64,000 nt of DNA from Methanogenium organophilum (GTDB taxonomy: Archaea; Halobacteriota; Methanomicrobia; Methanomicrobiales; Methanomicrobiaceae), in assembly GCF_026684035.1 (NCBI RefSeq), contig NZ_CP113361.1, positions 558,001 to 622,000 of the forward strand, written 5' to 3'. A program made the translations under genes and the position numbers. Each line of letters begins with the position of its first letter. The stretch's first letter is position 1. A model generated the notes under the pieces. The model did not search any database. It was given only the letters and a program-made list of their open reading frames with translations, and had not been told where the DNA came from. Positions 1-8,946 of the stretch are shown here, one piece after another.

Positions 1-996
1 GAGTCCGCCCACACCGCATTTCTTGGCGTAGTCGGACATCTCGCTCCCGAGACGCCTGCCGGGCTGGATCTCGCGACCGACAAGACCGTCATAGCCACGG
101 AGACAGACCGCGTGAATCGCTTTCGCCCGTTTCAGAATGGCAGACCCGGTATCGCTGAAGAGCGCGGTCACATCATGGGACTCCTCGTCCACCGAGGCGC
201 CCCTTGAGAGGAGTTCGTCACGAATTTCAACGAGACTCACCTGTCGCTGCACCTCGCGACGGACCACTTCCTCGATGAGCCGGAGTTCCTGCACACCCTT
301 GATCTCGACACGGGCGCCCGCGGCGATGGAGATGTTCACGTCCTGCCGGATGGTCCCGATACCCCGTTTCACCTTCATCGTGGAACGAAGCAGCATCCCG
401 ATGTAGGCAGCGACATCGTGCACCGCTTTTGGCGTGTGCATGTCGGGGGCGGTCGTGATCTCAGCGAGGGGGATTCCCAGACGGTCGAGGGAGAAGGTAT
501 CCCCTTCTACCCGCTGGGCAGCCTCCTCTTCGAGACAGATGGACTCGATCCGCTCCCCAGTGGGGAGGGAGCCGTTCAGGGAGACGAGGGCAGTCCGCTG
601 GAACCCGCTCGTGTTGGAACCGTCGATGACCAGTTTGCGCATCACATGCACCTGTTCGACCGGTGTCATACCCATCATCTTTGCGATGGTGAGCGCGAGT
701 TCCAGTGCCTCCGGGTTCAGGGGTGCAGGCGGTTCTTCATCGTTTTCGACGAGGCAGGTGGTGTCATACGCATAGTAGGAGAACGGGCGCATGACCATCA
801 TCTCCTCGCGGGCCGCCCGGTCGATCTCACCCATCTCCGAGACTGTCGCCCGGAGATAACGGAAGAACTCGCCGGTATGCTCCTCCACGTCCCGCAGGAC
901 GGTCGGGCAGTGGCAGAAGAGTTTCTCTGCCGTGTCGAGCTGCTGGTGAATCTCGATACCGGCCTTCAGGCCCAGTTTCGCATACTCAAAATCCAT
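1..996 (-). CDS. gatE: Glu-tRNA(Gln) amidotransferase subunit E (C-terminus cut by window edge)
   Basis: GatE is the GatB-related subunit of the archaeal GatDE amidotransferase, which converts misacylated Glu-tRNA(Gln) to Gln-tRNA(Gln). Reading the minus strand from the ATG at 996 gives [20 protein letters not shown], the typical start, with the GIEIHQQL motif. The frame stays open to base 1, so about 332 N-terminal residues are present and the tRNA-binding C-terminus lies outside. The start overlaps the gatD stop by 11 bases, so the two are probably translationally coupled. GatDE is archaea-specific in family knowledge; the start and overlap are seen directly. Confidence 0.93.
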   Translation of the reverse strand, partial: MDFEYAKLGLKAGIEIHQQLDTAEKLFCHCPTVLRDVEEHTGEFFRYLRATVSEMGEIDRAAREEMMVMRPFSYYAYDTTCLVENDEEPPAPLNPEALELALTIAKMMGMTPVEQVHVMRKLVIDGSNTSGFQRTALVSLNGSLPTGERIESICLEEEAAQRVEGDTFSLDRLGIPLAEITTAPDMHTPKAVHDVAAYIGMLLRSTMKVKRGIGTIRQDVNISIAAGARVEIKGVQELRLIEEVVRREVQRQVSLVEIRDELLSRGASVDEESHDVTALFSDTGSAILKRAKAIHAVCLRGYDGLVGREIQPGRRLGSEMSDYAKKCGVGGL

Positions 997-2218
997 TGTA
1001 TGAACACCTCCCGAACTCGCCCCGCAAGGGCGTCGCCATCAGGCGGGCCGCCTCTTCGGTGTCGGTTGTCTGCCCGAGCACCCACATCAGTTTGACGTAG
1101 GCCACCTCAGGCAGCATCTCCTCACCTTCGACCACGCCTGCGGCGAGGAGGTCACGGCCGGTGTCGTAGACACGGTCACAGACACGGCCGTTGAGGCACT
1201 GGGAGGTCATGACCACGACCGTCCCTGCATCGATGAGCGCCTTTAAGGACGCGATCACGGGTGCCGAGGTGTGGCCCAGACCGGTACCGCAGACCACCAG
1301 CCCGCGGTATCCCGCAAACGCATCAACAACGTCCGGGCTCATGCCGGGATAGAAGGTGGTCATCCCGACCTTCTCCTCAAGGGTTGCGGCGAGCACCGGT
1401 TCGGTGTCCGGCCGCCTGCGCACCGCATCCCCGGACAGTGTCACGTCCAGTGACGGGTAGGCAACCGTTCCGATGGGCTCCATCCCGAAGCTTTGGAAGG
1501 CGTCCCGCCGGGAGGTGTGCATCTTGCGCACCCGTGTGCCCCGGTGGATGGCACAGGCGTCGTCATTCGTGCTCCCGTGCATCACAACCGCCACCTCGCC
1601 AAGGTCTGATATGGCCGCCGCCGCACTCGCAAGGCCATTCATCACATTGTCACTGGACGGACGGTCCGCGGACCGCTGTGAACCGACAAAGATGACCGGC
1701 GCCGGGGTGTCGAGCATAAACGAGACTGCCGCCGCCGAGTATGCGAGCGTGTCGGTGCCGTGCGTCACCATGACGCCCTCGGCACCGTTTTTGATCTCTG
1801 CACAGATGCTTTCGGCAAGGGTCTGCCAGATGGCAGGGGTCATATTCTCCGAGAGAATCGTTGCGAGCACCTCTGCACGGAACTGTGCTATATCGGCAAG
1901 CCCCGGAATGGCACGGAGGATATCGTCAGCGGTAAACTGGCTGGTGACGGCCCCCGTCCGGTAGTCCACGCGGCTTGCGATCGTGCCGCCGGTGGAGATG
2001 ATTGAAAGCTGCGGAAGGGAGGCGTTTTGTTCGACCGCCATCTCTCCCGCCTCCGTCGCCTCCGGCGGGGCAACCACCGAGAGGCATGACGGGTCGACAC
2101 CGATATTGTATCCGCTGTTCAGTTTGATGACCGCTTTCCCGTCGCGGTCGGTAATATATGTCCCTTCAAGGTCTGTTCCCGCATAGCGGCAGGTGACCTG
2201 TGTGCCTGATTCCATCAT
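986..2218 (-). CDS. gatD: Glu-tRNA(Gln) amidotransferase subunit D
   Basis: GatD is the asparaginase-type glutaminase that supplies ammonia to GatE. The 410-residue protein has a small N-terminal SH3-like domain (about 1-70), then an L-asparaginase domain with the catalytic-threonine motif STGGTIAS near residue 75 and the second motif [15 protein letters not shown]. Length is normal for archaeal GatD. The start codon overlaps the argH stop (ATGATGG; the second ATG at 2215 is an alternative start), and the end overlaps gatE, giving an argH-gatD-gatE operon. Confidence 0.95.
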   Translation of the reverse strand: MMESGTQVTCRYAGTDLEGTYITDRDGKAVIKLNSGYNIGVDPSCLSVVAPPEATEAGEMAVEQNASLPQLSIISTGGTIASRVDYRTGAVTSQFTADDILRAIPGLADIAQFRAEVLATILSENMTPAIWQTLAESICAEIKNGAEGVMVTHGTDTLAYSAAAVSFMLDTPAPVIFVGSQRSADRPSSDNVMNGLASAAAAISDLGEVAVVMHGSTNDDACAIHRGTRVRKMHTSRRDAFQSFGMEPIGTVAYPSLDVTLSGDAVRRRPDTEPVLAATLEEKVGMTTFYPGMSPDVVDAFAGYRGLVVCGTGLGHTSAPVIASLKALIDAGTVVVMTSQCLNGRVCDRVYDTGRDLLAAGVVEGEEMLPEVAYVKLMWVLGQTTDTEEAARLMATPLRGEFGRCSYNGF

Positions 2219-3699
2219 GATTCGTCTACCAGTGTCTTTCCTTCCCGGATCATTTTGTCTTCTGCATCCTGCAGGCGTTTCTGTTCGGACAGGACCCAGA
2301 TGCGATCCTCTTCGCGTGCCACATTCCGCATCGCAATTGCCTTTTGCACCGTCTCCGGGGCCGGGCCGCCGGGTGCACGGCGCATCCGCACACTCACATC
2401 GACATCAAGGGCCTCTGTGATCCGCTCCGCCGTGAGGCCCCGCTCCACCAGCGAGATACCGGAGAGGTCCTGTGCCGCCGCCTCGAGGACAGCGAGCGTG
2501 ATCGTCTCGCTCCGGACCGCACGGCCGATGATATTGTGGGCCGCCCGGAAGGGCAGACCATACTCCCGGACCAGCACATCCGCGAGTTCGGTCGCGGTGG
2601 AAAAGCCCCGTCCCGCCTCTTCGCGCATCCGGTCCGGATGGAAGGTGGCGGTCTCAATGATGCCCGTTGCGATGCCAATACAGGCGCCGGACTCCGCAAC
2701 CGCCCGCCAGAGGGAGGGGGTCACGTCCTGCAGGTCACGGTTATAGCTCATCGGAAGGCCCTTGACGGCAGTAAAGGCCGCCGTGAAGGCACCTGCGACC
2801 GCACCCGTTTTGCCCCGCATGATCTCCGCCGTGTCCGGGTTCTTCTTCTGCGGCATAATGGACGAGGTCGAGCAGTATGCGTCGTCCAGTGTCACAAACC
2901 GGACGAAGGCAGAGCTCCAGAGAACGATCTCTTCCGCCAGACGGGAGAGTGTTGACATAAGAATCGTGCAGGCGGAAGCGGTCTCAATCACAAAGTCACG
3001 GGCGGAGACCGCATCCATCGTATTGAGCATGAGGTCCGGGAACCCGAGGAGTTCCGCCGTCATCTCCCGGTCGATCGGATAGCCGGTGGAGGCGAACGCC
3101 GCGGCGCCGAGAGGGGAGCGGTTCACCCGGATATAGGCATCCGTGAGACGCTCAAAGTCACGGGAGAGTGCCTGCTCGTAGGCAAGAAGATAGTGCCCGA
3201 GGGTAGTGGGCTGGGCGTGCTGGAGATGAGTAAATCCCGGCATCACCGTCTCCGTGTGGTTTGCTGCCTGCTCTAAGAGTGCGCCGCGCAGGGTGATGAG
3301 CCCCTCCAGATGGGTGAGCAGCTCTTCACGCAGACGGACACGAATACAGGTCGCCACCTCATCATTGCGTGACCGCCCCATATGCAGGCGGCCGCCCTTG
3401 TCCATGCCTGACGCGGCGATCAGCGTCGCTTCAATGCCGGCGTGCACATCCTCATACTCGTCATCAAATACCGTATCCGGCACACCGTTCTCATACATTT
3501 CCAGCAGTGCGGCCATGACCGCCTGCGACGCATCCCGTTCGATGATCCCCTGACGGTCCAGCATCAGGAGATGGGCAATATCCACCCTGACATCAGCATC
3601 AGCAATCCACCGGTCTGCATCCATTGACGAGAGGAAGGCAGCCACTTCAGCGGGCCGTCCGCCTGTAAGCCGCCCCCTCCTCACCGGATCGCTCGACAT
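2215..3699 (-). CDS. argH: argininosuccinate lyase
   Basis: Catalyses the last step of arginine synthesis, argininosuccinate to arginine plus fumarate, in the cytoplasm. The 494-residue product has the superfamily signature SSIMPQKKNP (about residues 280-290), the LQHAQPTTLGHYLL helix containing the catalytic-histidine region, and the GRSRNDEVAT motif. It is the first gene of the minus-strand argH-gatD-gatE operon; its stop overlaps the gatD start. The fumarate product could feed the fumarase encoded downstream in the window, but that is only an inference. Confidence 0.96.
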   Translation of the reverse strand: MSSDPVRRGRLTGGRPAEVAAFLSSMDADRWIADADVRVDIAHLLMLDRQGIIERDASQAVMAALLEMYENGVPDTVFDDEYEDVHAGIEATLIAASGMDKGGRLHMGRSRNDEVATCIRVRLREELLTHLEGLITLRGALLEQAANHTETVMPGFTHLQHAQPTTLGHYLLAYEQALSRDFERLTDAYIRVNRSPLGAAAFASTGYPIDREMTAELLGFPDLMLNTMDAVSARDFVIETASACTILMSTLSRLAEEIVLWSSAFVRFVTLDDAYCSTSSIMPQKKNPDTAEIMRGKTGAVAGAFTAAFTAVKGLPMSYNRDLQDVTPSLWRAVAESGACIGIATGIIETATFHPDRMREEAGRGFSTATELADVLVREYGLPFRAAHNIIGRAVRSETITLAVLEAAAQDLSGISLVERGLTAERITEALDVDVSVRMRRAPGGPAPETVQKAIAMRNVAREEDRIWVLSEQKRLQDAEDKMIREGKTLVDES

Positions 3700-3796
3700 T
3701 TTTCAATAAACTCCTGCCTAATCTATACGAAACGAAAACTGTTAAAGCAATGCATTCTTCAGGTAAACACCCCCCGAATACCACCCCCCACGACCA

Positions 3797-3850
3797 ATAA
3801 TTTGTCCAAATTTGTTTACAATTGGACATATTCGGACAATTATTTGTCAG
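3797..3850. promoter_or_regulatory. AT-rich inverted repeats between argH and the ABC importer (candidate operator)
   Basis: The divergent region between argH and the importer contains TGTCCAA, 12 bases, then TTGGACA (about 3801-3826), followed by a further GGACAAT and an ATTTGTC. The arms are exact inverted repeats. The placement in a divergent promoter region suggests a repressor site for one or both operons. A related TTGTCCAAATT string occurs at about 21849. No regulator can be assigned from this window. Confidence 0.4.
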
Positions 3851-3919
3851 AAATGGAATGTATTTTATAATACACAGGAAACACCTATATGATTCACCAC
3901 ATCATCTGGAGAACATATC

Positions 3920-4918
3920 ATGAAATCAAAAGGACTCTTTATCCTTGCAGTCTGTGCCATTGCAGCAGTACTGCTCGTCGCCGGCTGCACGGACACCGGC
4001 AGTACAGAAACCGAGAAAGACACCCTCTCCTTCGGTTACCAGCCGTCAACCCATCAGGTTGCATACATGGTCGCAAAGGAGAAGGGATGGTGGACAGAGG
4101 ACCTCGCACCCTACGGCATCACCGACATTGAAGACCACAAGTTCCCCACCGGCGCACCGGAGATGCAGTCCATGATTGCAGGGGACATCGATGTCGCCTA
4201 TGTCGGTGCAGCTCCTGTCATCTCCGCTCTTGCAACCGGCCTTGATGCAAAGATCGTCGCTGCCGTGCAGGTGCAGGGATCTGATCTTGTTGTCCGCCCT
4301 GAAGTCACCTACACCAGCCCTGACGACCTGAAAGGTCTCATCATCGCCACCTTCCCGCCGGGCACCATCCAGGACACCCTCCTGCGTGACTGGCTCCAGT
4401 CAAACGGCATTGACCCCGACACCGATGTAGACATCCGCCCGATGGGCCCCGGTGACGCTACGGTCGCCATCTCCGAAGGCGCTGTTGACGCGGTATTCCT
4501 GCCGCACCCTGCACCCGCCACCATCGCCGCTGAAGGAAACGGCTATACCGCGGTGCAGTCCGGTGAGATGGAGAAAGACCACGCCTGCTGTGTCCTCGTC
4601 GTCTCCGGCGACCTCATCCGCAACCACCCCGACATGGTGGAGCAGATTGTAAAGACCCACATCAAAGCGACCGAGTATGCCATTGCCAACCAGAACGAGA
4701 CTGCACAGATCTACCACGACATGAACAAGGTCGACATGGCAGTCATTGAGGATTCGTTTACAACCTGGGACGGACGCTGGATCAACAACCCGTCAGTCAT
4801 CACCGGATCCGTTGTTGACTACACCACAGTTCAGGCAGACCTCGGCTACATCAGTCAGCCACTTACCGAAGATGATATCTTCGATATGTCCTTCTATGAG
4901 AAGGCAACAGAAGCCTAA
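3920..4918 (+). CDS. ABC importer substrate-binding lipoprotein (sulfonate/nitrate/taurine family)
   Basis: Extracytoplasmic solute receptor of an SsuA/TauA/NrtA-type importer. The N-terminus is a lipoprotein signal peptide: positively charged start, hydrophobic core and lipobox LVAGC with the Cys at about residue 23. The mature part carries family features such as GYQPSTHQVAYMVAKEKGWW, SMIAGDIDVAYVGAAP and DDLKG. At 332 residues the length is normal. Permease and ATPase genes follow on the same strand. The ligand cannot be read from the sequence; aliphatic sulfonate, taurine or nitrate are the known family ligands. Confidence 0.88.
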   Translation: MKSKGLFILAVCAIAAVLLVAGCTDTGSTETEKDTLSFGYQPSTHQVAYMVAKEKGWWTEDLAPYGITDIEDHKFPTGAPEMQSMIAGDIDVAYVGAAPVISALATGLDAKIVAAVQVQGSDLVVRPEVTYTSPDDLKGLIIATFPPGTIQDTLLRDWLQSNGIDPDTDVDIRPMGPGDATVAISEGAVDAVFLPHPAPATIAAEGNGYTAVQSGEMEKDHACCVLVVSGDLIRNHPDMVEQIVKTHIKATEYAIANQNETAQIYHDMNKVDMAVIEDSFTTWDGRWINNPSVITGSVVDYTTVQADLGYISQPLTEDDIFDMSFYEKATEA

Positions 4919-4927
4919 CCTTTTTTT
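4918..4927 (+). terminator. T-run after the binding-protein gene (candidate partial terminator)
   Basis: A run of seven T directly follows the stop codon. T-rich runs terminate archaeal transcription. Here it may attenuate the permease and ATPase relative to the binding protein, since the transporter genes continue on the same strand. Confidence 0.4.
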
Positions 4928-4995
4928 CCCCTGCCTGCGCAGATCTGAAGAACCGACCGGGAATACCCGGTACGCTACCTGTGGAGAACGCACGA

Positions 4996-5793
4996 ATGCG
5001 TACAAAAAATAAGAATACCTATCGAAATATCCTGATACCGCTCGCCTCGGTTGGGGTGGTCATCCTCGTCTGGCAGATCGTTGCCGTCTACGTCGTCGGA
5101 AACACATTCAAACTGCCCAGTTTCACCGAGGTAGTCACCGCATTCATCGCGGACATGTTCGGTACGCGGGGCACCCTCCCGACAGACATCGTCGTGAGTC
5201 TGTACCACTTTGCAATTGGCATGGCAGCAGCACTCATCGTCGGCATCCCGACCGGCATCTGCATGGGCTGGTTCCGTGATATCGACATCGCACTGAACCC
5301 GATTGTGGAGATCATCCGCCCCATCCCGCCTCTCGCGTGGATCCCCTTTGCCATCATCTGGTTCGGGCTCACGCACGCGGCGGCAGGGTTTATCATCTTC
5401 ATCGGCGCCGTCTTCCCTGTCATCATCAACACCTACACCGGCTTTCGCAATGTGCCGAAGGTGTTCATTGAAGCGGCACGGGTGCTCGGGTGTACAAAGG
5501 ACTCCGCTCTGATCAGAAAGATCGGATTCCCGTCGGCAATCCCCGAGATCACCGCAGGGATACGGGTCTCGATGGGCATCGGGTGGATGTGCCTTGTAGG
5601 AGCGGAGATCTTCGGTGCAGGCACCGGGAAATACGGTCTGGGGAAGAATCTCTGGACCTATTACAATCTGCACCAGATGGACAGCGTGGTCGTCTATATG
5701 CTGGTTCTCGGTGTCATCGGCATTATCATTGACATGCTCTTCCGGCATTATGTGAACAAACAGACCATGCGGTGGCAGAACACCATGGAGTGA
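4996..5793 (+). CDS. ABC importer permease (SsuC/TauC type)
   Basis: Inner-membrane permease of the importer. The 265 residues include about six hydrophobic segments (for example IPLASVGVVILVWQIVAVYVV, starting near residue 12) and the cytoplasmic EAA loop, here EAARVLGCTKDSALIRKIGFP, that docks the ATPase. The frame also opens at a GTG at 4981, but GGAG at 4983-4986 sits nine bases before the ATG at 4996 and nothing resembling a ribosome site precedes 4981, so 4996 is preferred. It lies between the binding protein and the ATPase. Confidence 0.9.
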   Translation: MRTKNKNTYRNILIPLASVGVVILVWQIVAVYVVGNTFKLPSFTEVVTAFIADMFGTRGTLPTDIVVSLYHFAIGMAAALIVGIPTGICMGWFRDIDIALNPIVEIIRPIPPLAWIPFAIIWFGLTHAAAGFIIFIGAVFPVIINTYTGFRNVPKVFIEAARVLGCTKDSALIRKIGFPSAIPEITAGIRVSMGIGWMCLVGAEIFGAGTGKYGLGKNLWTYYNLHQMDSVVVYMLVLGVIGIIIDMLFRHYVNKQTMRWQNTME

Positions 5794-5800
5794 TTTTGGG

Positions 5801-6562
5801 ATGGCAATAGTTTCTGTAGAACAGGTAACCAAGGTCTTTGCACGCGACGAAGGGGAACCGACGGTCGCCCTTAAAGATATCAATCTGGATATCGAGGAGA
5901 AGGAGTTCATCTGTATCGTCGGCGCCTCAGGGTGCGGGAAGACCACCCTCCTGCGGATCATCGCAGGGCTGGAGACCGCAACGGAGGGCACCATCCGCCT
6001 CAACGGGACACCTATCGAAGGGACGGATACTGACCGGGGCATGGTCTTTCAGGAATACTCCCTCTTCCCGTGGAAGAGTGTCATCGACAACATCGCATTC
6101 GGTCTTGAGATGCGGGGCATCCCAAAGACAGAGCGCAGGGAGAAAGCAGAAAAATACCTGAAGATCATCCGGATGGAGCAGTTCCGGGACGCATACCCAC
6201 ATGAACTCTCCGGCGGCATGCGCCAGCGTGTCGCCATCGCACGGGCCCTTGCAAACGAACCGAAAGTCCTTCTCATGGACGAACCCTTCGGCGCACTGGA
6301 TGCCCAGACGCGCAATGTGATGCAGCGCGAGCTTCTGGAGATCTGGGAAGAGACCCAGAAGACCGTCATCTTTGTCACGCACAGCGTTGATGAAGCAGTC
6401 TTCCTCGCCGATCGCATCGTTATCCTGAGCCCCCGACCGGGGAAAATTGAAGAGGTCATCACAGTGGATCTGCCACGTATGCGTGACCGTACCGCACAAC
6501 AATTTGCCGAAATGCGCAAACACATCCTGAAATCAATGGAGGATAGCGCATCCATTCGGTAA
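5801..6562 (+). CDS. ABC importer ATPase (SsuB/TauB type)
   Basis: Cytoplasmic ATPase that powers the importer. The 253-residue protein has Walker [10 protein letters not shown] (about residue 40), a Q-loop in [11 protein letters not shown], the signature LSGGMRQR, Walker [13 protein letters not shown] and the switch histidine in FVTHSVDEA, all in canonical order. It starts seven bases after the permease stop and ends just before the rpl10e promoter, closing the three-gene operon. Confidence 0.94.
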   Translation: MAIVSVEQVTKVFARDEGEPTVALKDINLDIEEKEFICIVGASGCGKTTLLRIIAGLETATEGTIRLNGTPIEGTDTDRGMVFQEYSLFPWKSVIDNIAFGLEMRGIPKTERREKAEKYLKIIRMEQFRDAYPHELSGGMRQRVAIARALANEPKVLLMDEPFGALDAQTRNVMQRELLEIWEETQKTVIFVTHSVDEAVFLADRIVILSPRPGKIEEVITVDLPRMRDRTAQQFAEMRKHILKSMEDSASIR

Positions 6563-6564
6563 GC

Positions 6565-6572
6565 TTTATATG
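6565..6572 (+). promoter_or_regulatory. TATA box for rpl10e
   Basis: TTTATATG lies about 55 bases before the rpl10e ATG, at the very end of the preceding ATPase gene region. With archaeal spacing the transcript would begin near 6595, leaving a short leader that contains GAGGAG at about 6610-6615. Confidence 0.5.
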
Positions 6573-6623
6573 GATATATTTCCATTTTTTAAAGCACATT
6601 TATACATAGAGGAGTCACAGTCA

Positions 6624-7130
6624 ATGGTCCGAAAACCCGCCAAAATGTACAGATCTGTCACAAAAAGGGCATACACACGCCGGAAATATATGGGCGGTGT
6701 CCCAGGAAGCAAAATTGTGCAGTTCGATATGGGCAACCTGAAAACCGATTTCCCGGTTGCCGTCTCAATACAGGTCGATGAAAGATGCCAGATTCGCCAC
6801 ACTGCGATGGAAGCGGCCCGTGTTAACATGAACAGGAAGCTGATCAAGGATATCGGCAGAATGAACTTCCACCTAAAGCTGCGCACCTACCCGCACCACG
6901 TTCTCCGTGAGAACAAGCAGGCAACCGGCGCCGGTGCTGACCGTGTCTCAGAAGGAATGAGATCAGCATTCGGTAAGGCAGTAAGCACAGCGGCACGTGT
7001 CGAGGCAAACCAGAAGGTCTTTACCTGTTATACCACAGAGGCAAACGCTGAGAAGGTAAAGAACATTATGAAGCACGGCATCTACAAACTGCCGTCTCCT
7101 GGCAGAATTGTCATCGAAAAGAAGAACTAA
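6624..7130 (+). CDS. rpl10e: large ribosomal subunit protein L10e (uL16)
   Basis: Archaeal/eukaryotic counterpart of bacterial L16, located near the peptidyl-transferase centre. The product begins [20 protein letters not shown], the conserved family start, and is 168 residues long. The frame is open upstream to 6570, but the extra 18 residues match no L10e; GAGGAG precedes the ATG at 6624 by a good distance. It is a single-gene unit with its own TATA box and terminator, away from the main ribosomal cluster, as often seen in archaea. Confidence 0.96.
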   Translation: MVRKPAKMYRSVTKRAYTRRKYMGGVPGSKIVQFDMGNLKTDFPVAVSIQVDERCQIRHTAMEAARVNMNRKLIKDIGRMNFHLKLRTYPHHVLRENKQATGAGADRVSEGMRSAFGKAVSTAARVEANQKVFTCYTTEANAEKVKNIMKHGIYKLPSPGRIVIEKKN

Positions 7131-7142
7131 TTCTTCCGTATT

Positions 7143-7168
7143 CCCCCAACGGGGGCATATACTTTTTT
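7143..7168 (+). terminator. hairpin plus T-run after rpl10e
   Basis: CCCCC AAC GGGGG (7143-7155) is followed eight bases later by six T (7163-7168). The arrangement resembles an intrinsic terminator and separates rpl10e from the fumarase operon. Confidence 0.65.
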
Positions 7169-7212
7169 ACCATTCGATTACCCATCTCCATTGAAGAGAT
7201 GGGAAGGGAAAC

Positions 7213-8055
7213 ATGCCTGAATTACAAGAACAGGAGAGAATACGCGCCGCCGTTGCACAGGCAACTGCTGACGCACTGAGAGAGGCGGAAATCCACCTCC
7301 CACCCGATGTCAAAGCGGCACTGAAGAGCGCATACGCAGCAGAAGAGAGTCCTGTTGCCCGCAGCGAACTCGAAGCCATATTTGAAAACATCGAAACTGC
7401 AGAGAGACGAAATGTCCCTATCTGCCAGGACACCGGCGTCCCGGTGGTCTATATCACGATACCACCCGCGGTCCCGTACACGGATGCCATCACCGAAGGC
7501 GTGCGTGACGGCGTGCGGCAGGCGACCAAAGAGGTGCCGCTGCGCCCCAATGTCGTCTCCCCGTGCACACGGGAAAATTCAGGCGACAACTGCGGTGCAG
7601 GGATGCCCGCCGTGCATATCTCGCCGGGCGATACGTTCACCCTCACGGTGCTCCCCAAAGGGGCCGGGTCGGAGAATGTCTCCGCACTGCGGATGTTCCT
7701 GCCGTCCGAGACCGGAAAGATTGCGCAGTTCATCACGGAGTGCATGCTCCGTGCCGGGGGAAAACCCTGCCCGCCGGTGATCTTAGGCATCGGCATCGGC
7801 TCCACTGCTGACGGGGCGGCAGCGCTCGCAAAGGAAGCGCTCCTCGAACCACTTGGAGAGATGACGGCCTTCGAACAGGAGATCTATAACGCGGTAAACG
7901 CCCTCGGGATCGGCCCGATGGGCCTCGGCGGGAAGACGACCTGTCTCGGCGTGCGGATACGAAAAGGAGGGTGCCACACAGCATCACTCCCTGTTGCCCT
8001 AAATGTCCAGTGCTGGGCGGCCCGGCGGGCGACGGTGGAGGTGCAGTATCCATGA
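7213..8055 (+). CDS. fumA: fumarate hydratase class I, alpha subunit
   Basis: Large (N-terminal type) subunit of the two-subunit [4Fe-4S] fumarase that interconverts fumarate and malate. The 280 residues contain the three conserved cysteines expected for cluster binding: in PICQDTG, in CTRENSGDNCGAGMPA and in GGKTTCLGVRI. GGGAAGGGAAAC precedes the ATG. The stop overlaps the start of the beta subunit (ATGA). The same architecture occurs in L(+)-tartrate dehydratase, but the TCA-type neighbours favour fumarase. Confidence 0.92.
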   Translation: MPELQEQERIRAAVAQATADALREAEIHLPPDVKAALKSAYAAEESPVARSELEAIFENIETAERRNVPICQDTGVPVVYITIPPAVPYTDAITEGVRDGVRQATKEVPLRPNVVSPCTRENSGDNCGAGMPAVHISPGDTFTLTVLPKGAGSENVSALRMFLPSETGKIAQFITECMLRAGGKPCPPVILGIGIGSTADGAAALAKEALLEPLGEMTAFEQEIYNAVNALGIGPMGLGGKTTCLGVRIRKGGCHTASLPVALNVQCWAARRATVEVQYP

Positions 8056-8588
8056 CCACCCTCACAACCCCGCTGGGCGACGAGGTGCTCGCCCTCAAAG
8101 CAGGGGACAGAGTCACCCTCTCCGGAATGATCTATACCGCCCGCGACGAGGCGCACCTCCGTATGCAGGAGGCAGGCATCCCCTTTGACCCGAAGGGGGC
8201 GGCCGTCTACCACTGCGGACCGGTGGTGAAGGAGGGCAAAATCATCGCCGCGGGCCCCACCACCAGTGCACGGATGAACGAACTCTCTGGATTCCTCCTC
8301 GATGCCGGTGTGCGGGCACTCATCGGCAAGGGCGGTATGGGCGACACCGTGCGGGAAGAACTCCGGGGCAGGGGTGTCTATCTCGCCTTCACCGGCGGGT
8401 GTGCGGCCCTTGCAGCCTCACGGATGACCCTGAAAGGCGTGTTCTTCGAAGATTTGGGGATGCCTGAGGCCGTCTGGGCCATCGAGTGCAGAGAGCTCCC
8501 CCTGACCGTTGCAATCGACGCGGAGGGAAATGATCTCTTCCGTGACGTCCGCCTCCGTGCCCAGAGAGCATTTGACGAAATGTTCTGA
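8052..8588 (+). CDS. fumB: fumarate hydratase class I, beta subunit
   Basis: Small (C-terminal type) fumarase subunit, 178 residues. It has the family features GDRVTLSGMIYTARDEAH, YHCGPVV and GKGGMG. An upstream in-frame ATG exists at 7971, but it would overlap the alpha subunit by 85 bases; the ATG at 8052 starts with the usual MTTLTTPLGDEVLALKAGD region and forms an ATGA overlap with the alpha-subunit stop. The two subunits form one cytoplasmic enzyme in the incomplete TCA branch. Confidence 0.92.
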   Translation: MTTLTTPLGDEVLALKAGDRVTLSGMIYTARDEAHLRMQEAGIPFDPKGAAVYHCGPVVKEGKIIAAGPTTSARMNELSGFLLDAGVRALIGKGGMGDTVREELRGRGVYLAFTGGCAALAASRMTLKGVFFEDLGMPEAVWAIECRELPLTVAIDAEGNDLFRDVRLRAQRAFDEMF

Positions 8589-8673
8589 TTTCCCTCTCTA
8601 TTTTGGGAAGGCAACCGGAACTGTCGATACCTTTAGTAAATACCCGAAACAACATATACGCAGGACGTGCCTG

Positions 8674-8946
8674 ATGAAACTGATAATCGATGAACGGAGG
8701 TGCAAAGGGTGCAACCTCTGCACCACCGTCTGCCCATACAATATATTTCAGGAAGGCAGAAAACTCAACGAACGGGGAATTATTGTTCCCATCCTTGACC
8801 GCCCGGAACGGTGCACCAACTGCCGCCTCAGAAAACTCTATGGGAGGCAGTTATGCGGCGCATGCCAGATGATCTGCCCGGATCAGGCAATTTACTGGGT
8901 TGAAGAAGACCCTTATTCTGAAGAAAGCGTGGTGATTGAGTTTTGA
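8674..8946 (+). CDS. korD: 2-oxoglutarate:ferredoxin oxidoreductase delta subunit (ferredoxin-type)
   Basis: Small iron-sulfur subunit that carries electrons for the 2-oxoacid oxidoreductase. Two clusters of cysteines are visible: CKGCNLCTTVCP near residue 11 and C-x2-C...C-x2-C-x3-CP towards the end (CTNC and CGACQMICP), fitting [4Fe-4S] centres. The ATG at 8674 gives 90 residues starting MKLIIDERRC; the frame is open further upstream into fumB without family similarity. The stop overlaps the korA start. Confidence 0.9.
   Translation: MKLIIDERRCKGCNLCTTVCPYNIFQEGRKLNERGIIVPILDRPERCTNCRLRKLYGRQLCGACQMICPDQAIYWVEEDPYSEESVVIEF

Noticed and set aside
418-1095. Long plus-strand open frame opposite gatE
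   Set aside because: It is the antisense shadow of a well-supported minus-strand gatE; high GC removes stop codons, and the sequence lacks any ribosome site or family feature.
4975-6042. Minus-strand 355-codon frame across the permease and ATPase genes
   Set aside because: Residue composition is Asp/Asp-His-rich and unlike real proteins; the plus-strand genes have clear domain motifs.
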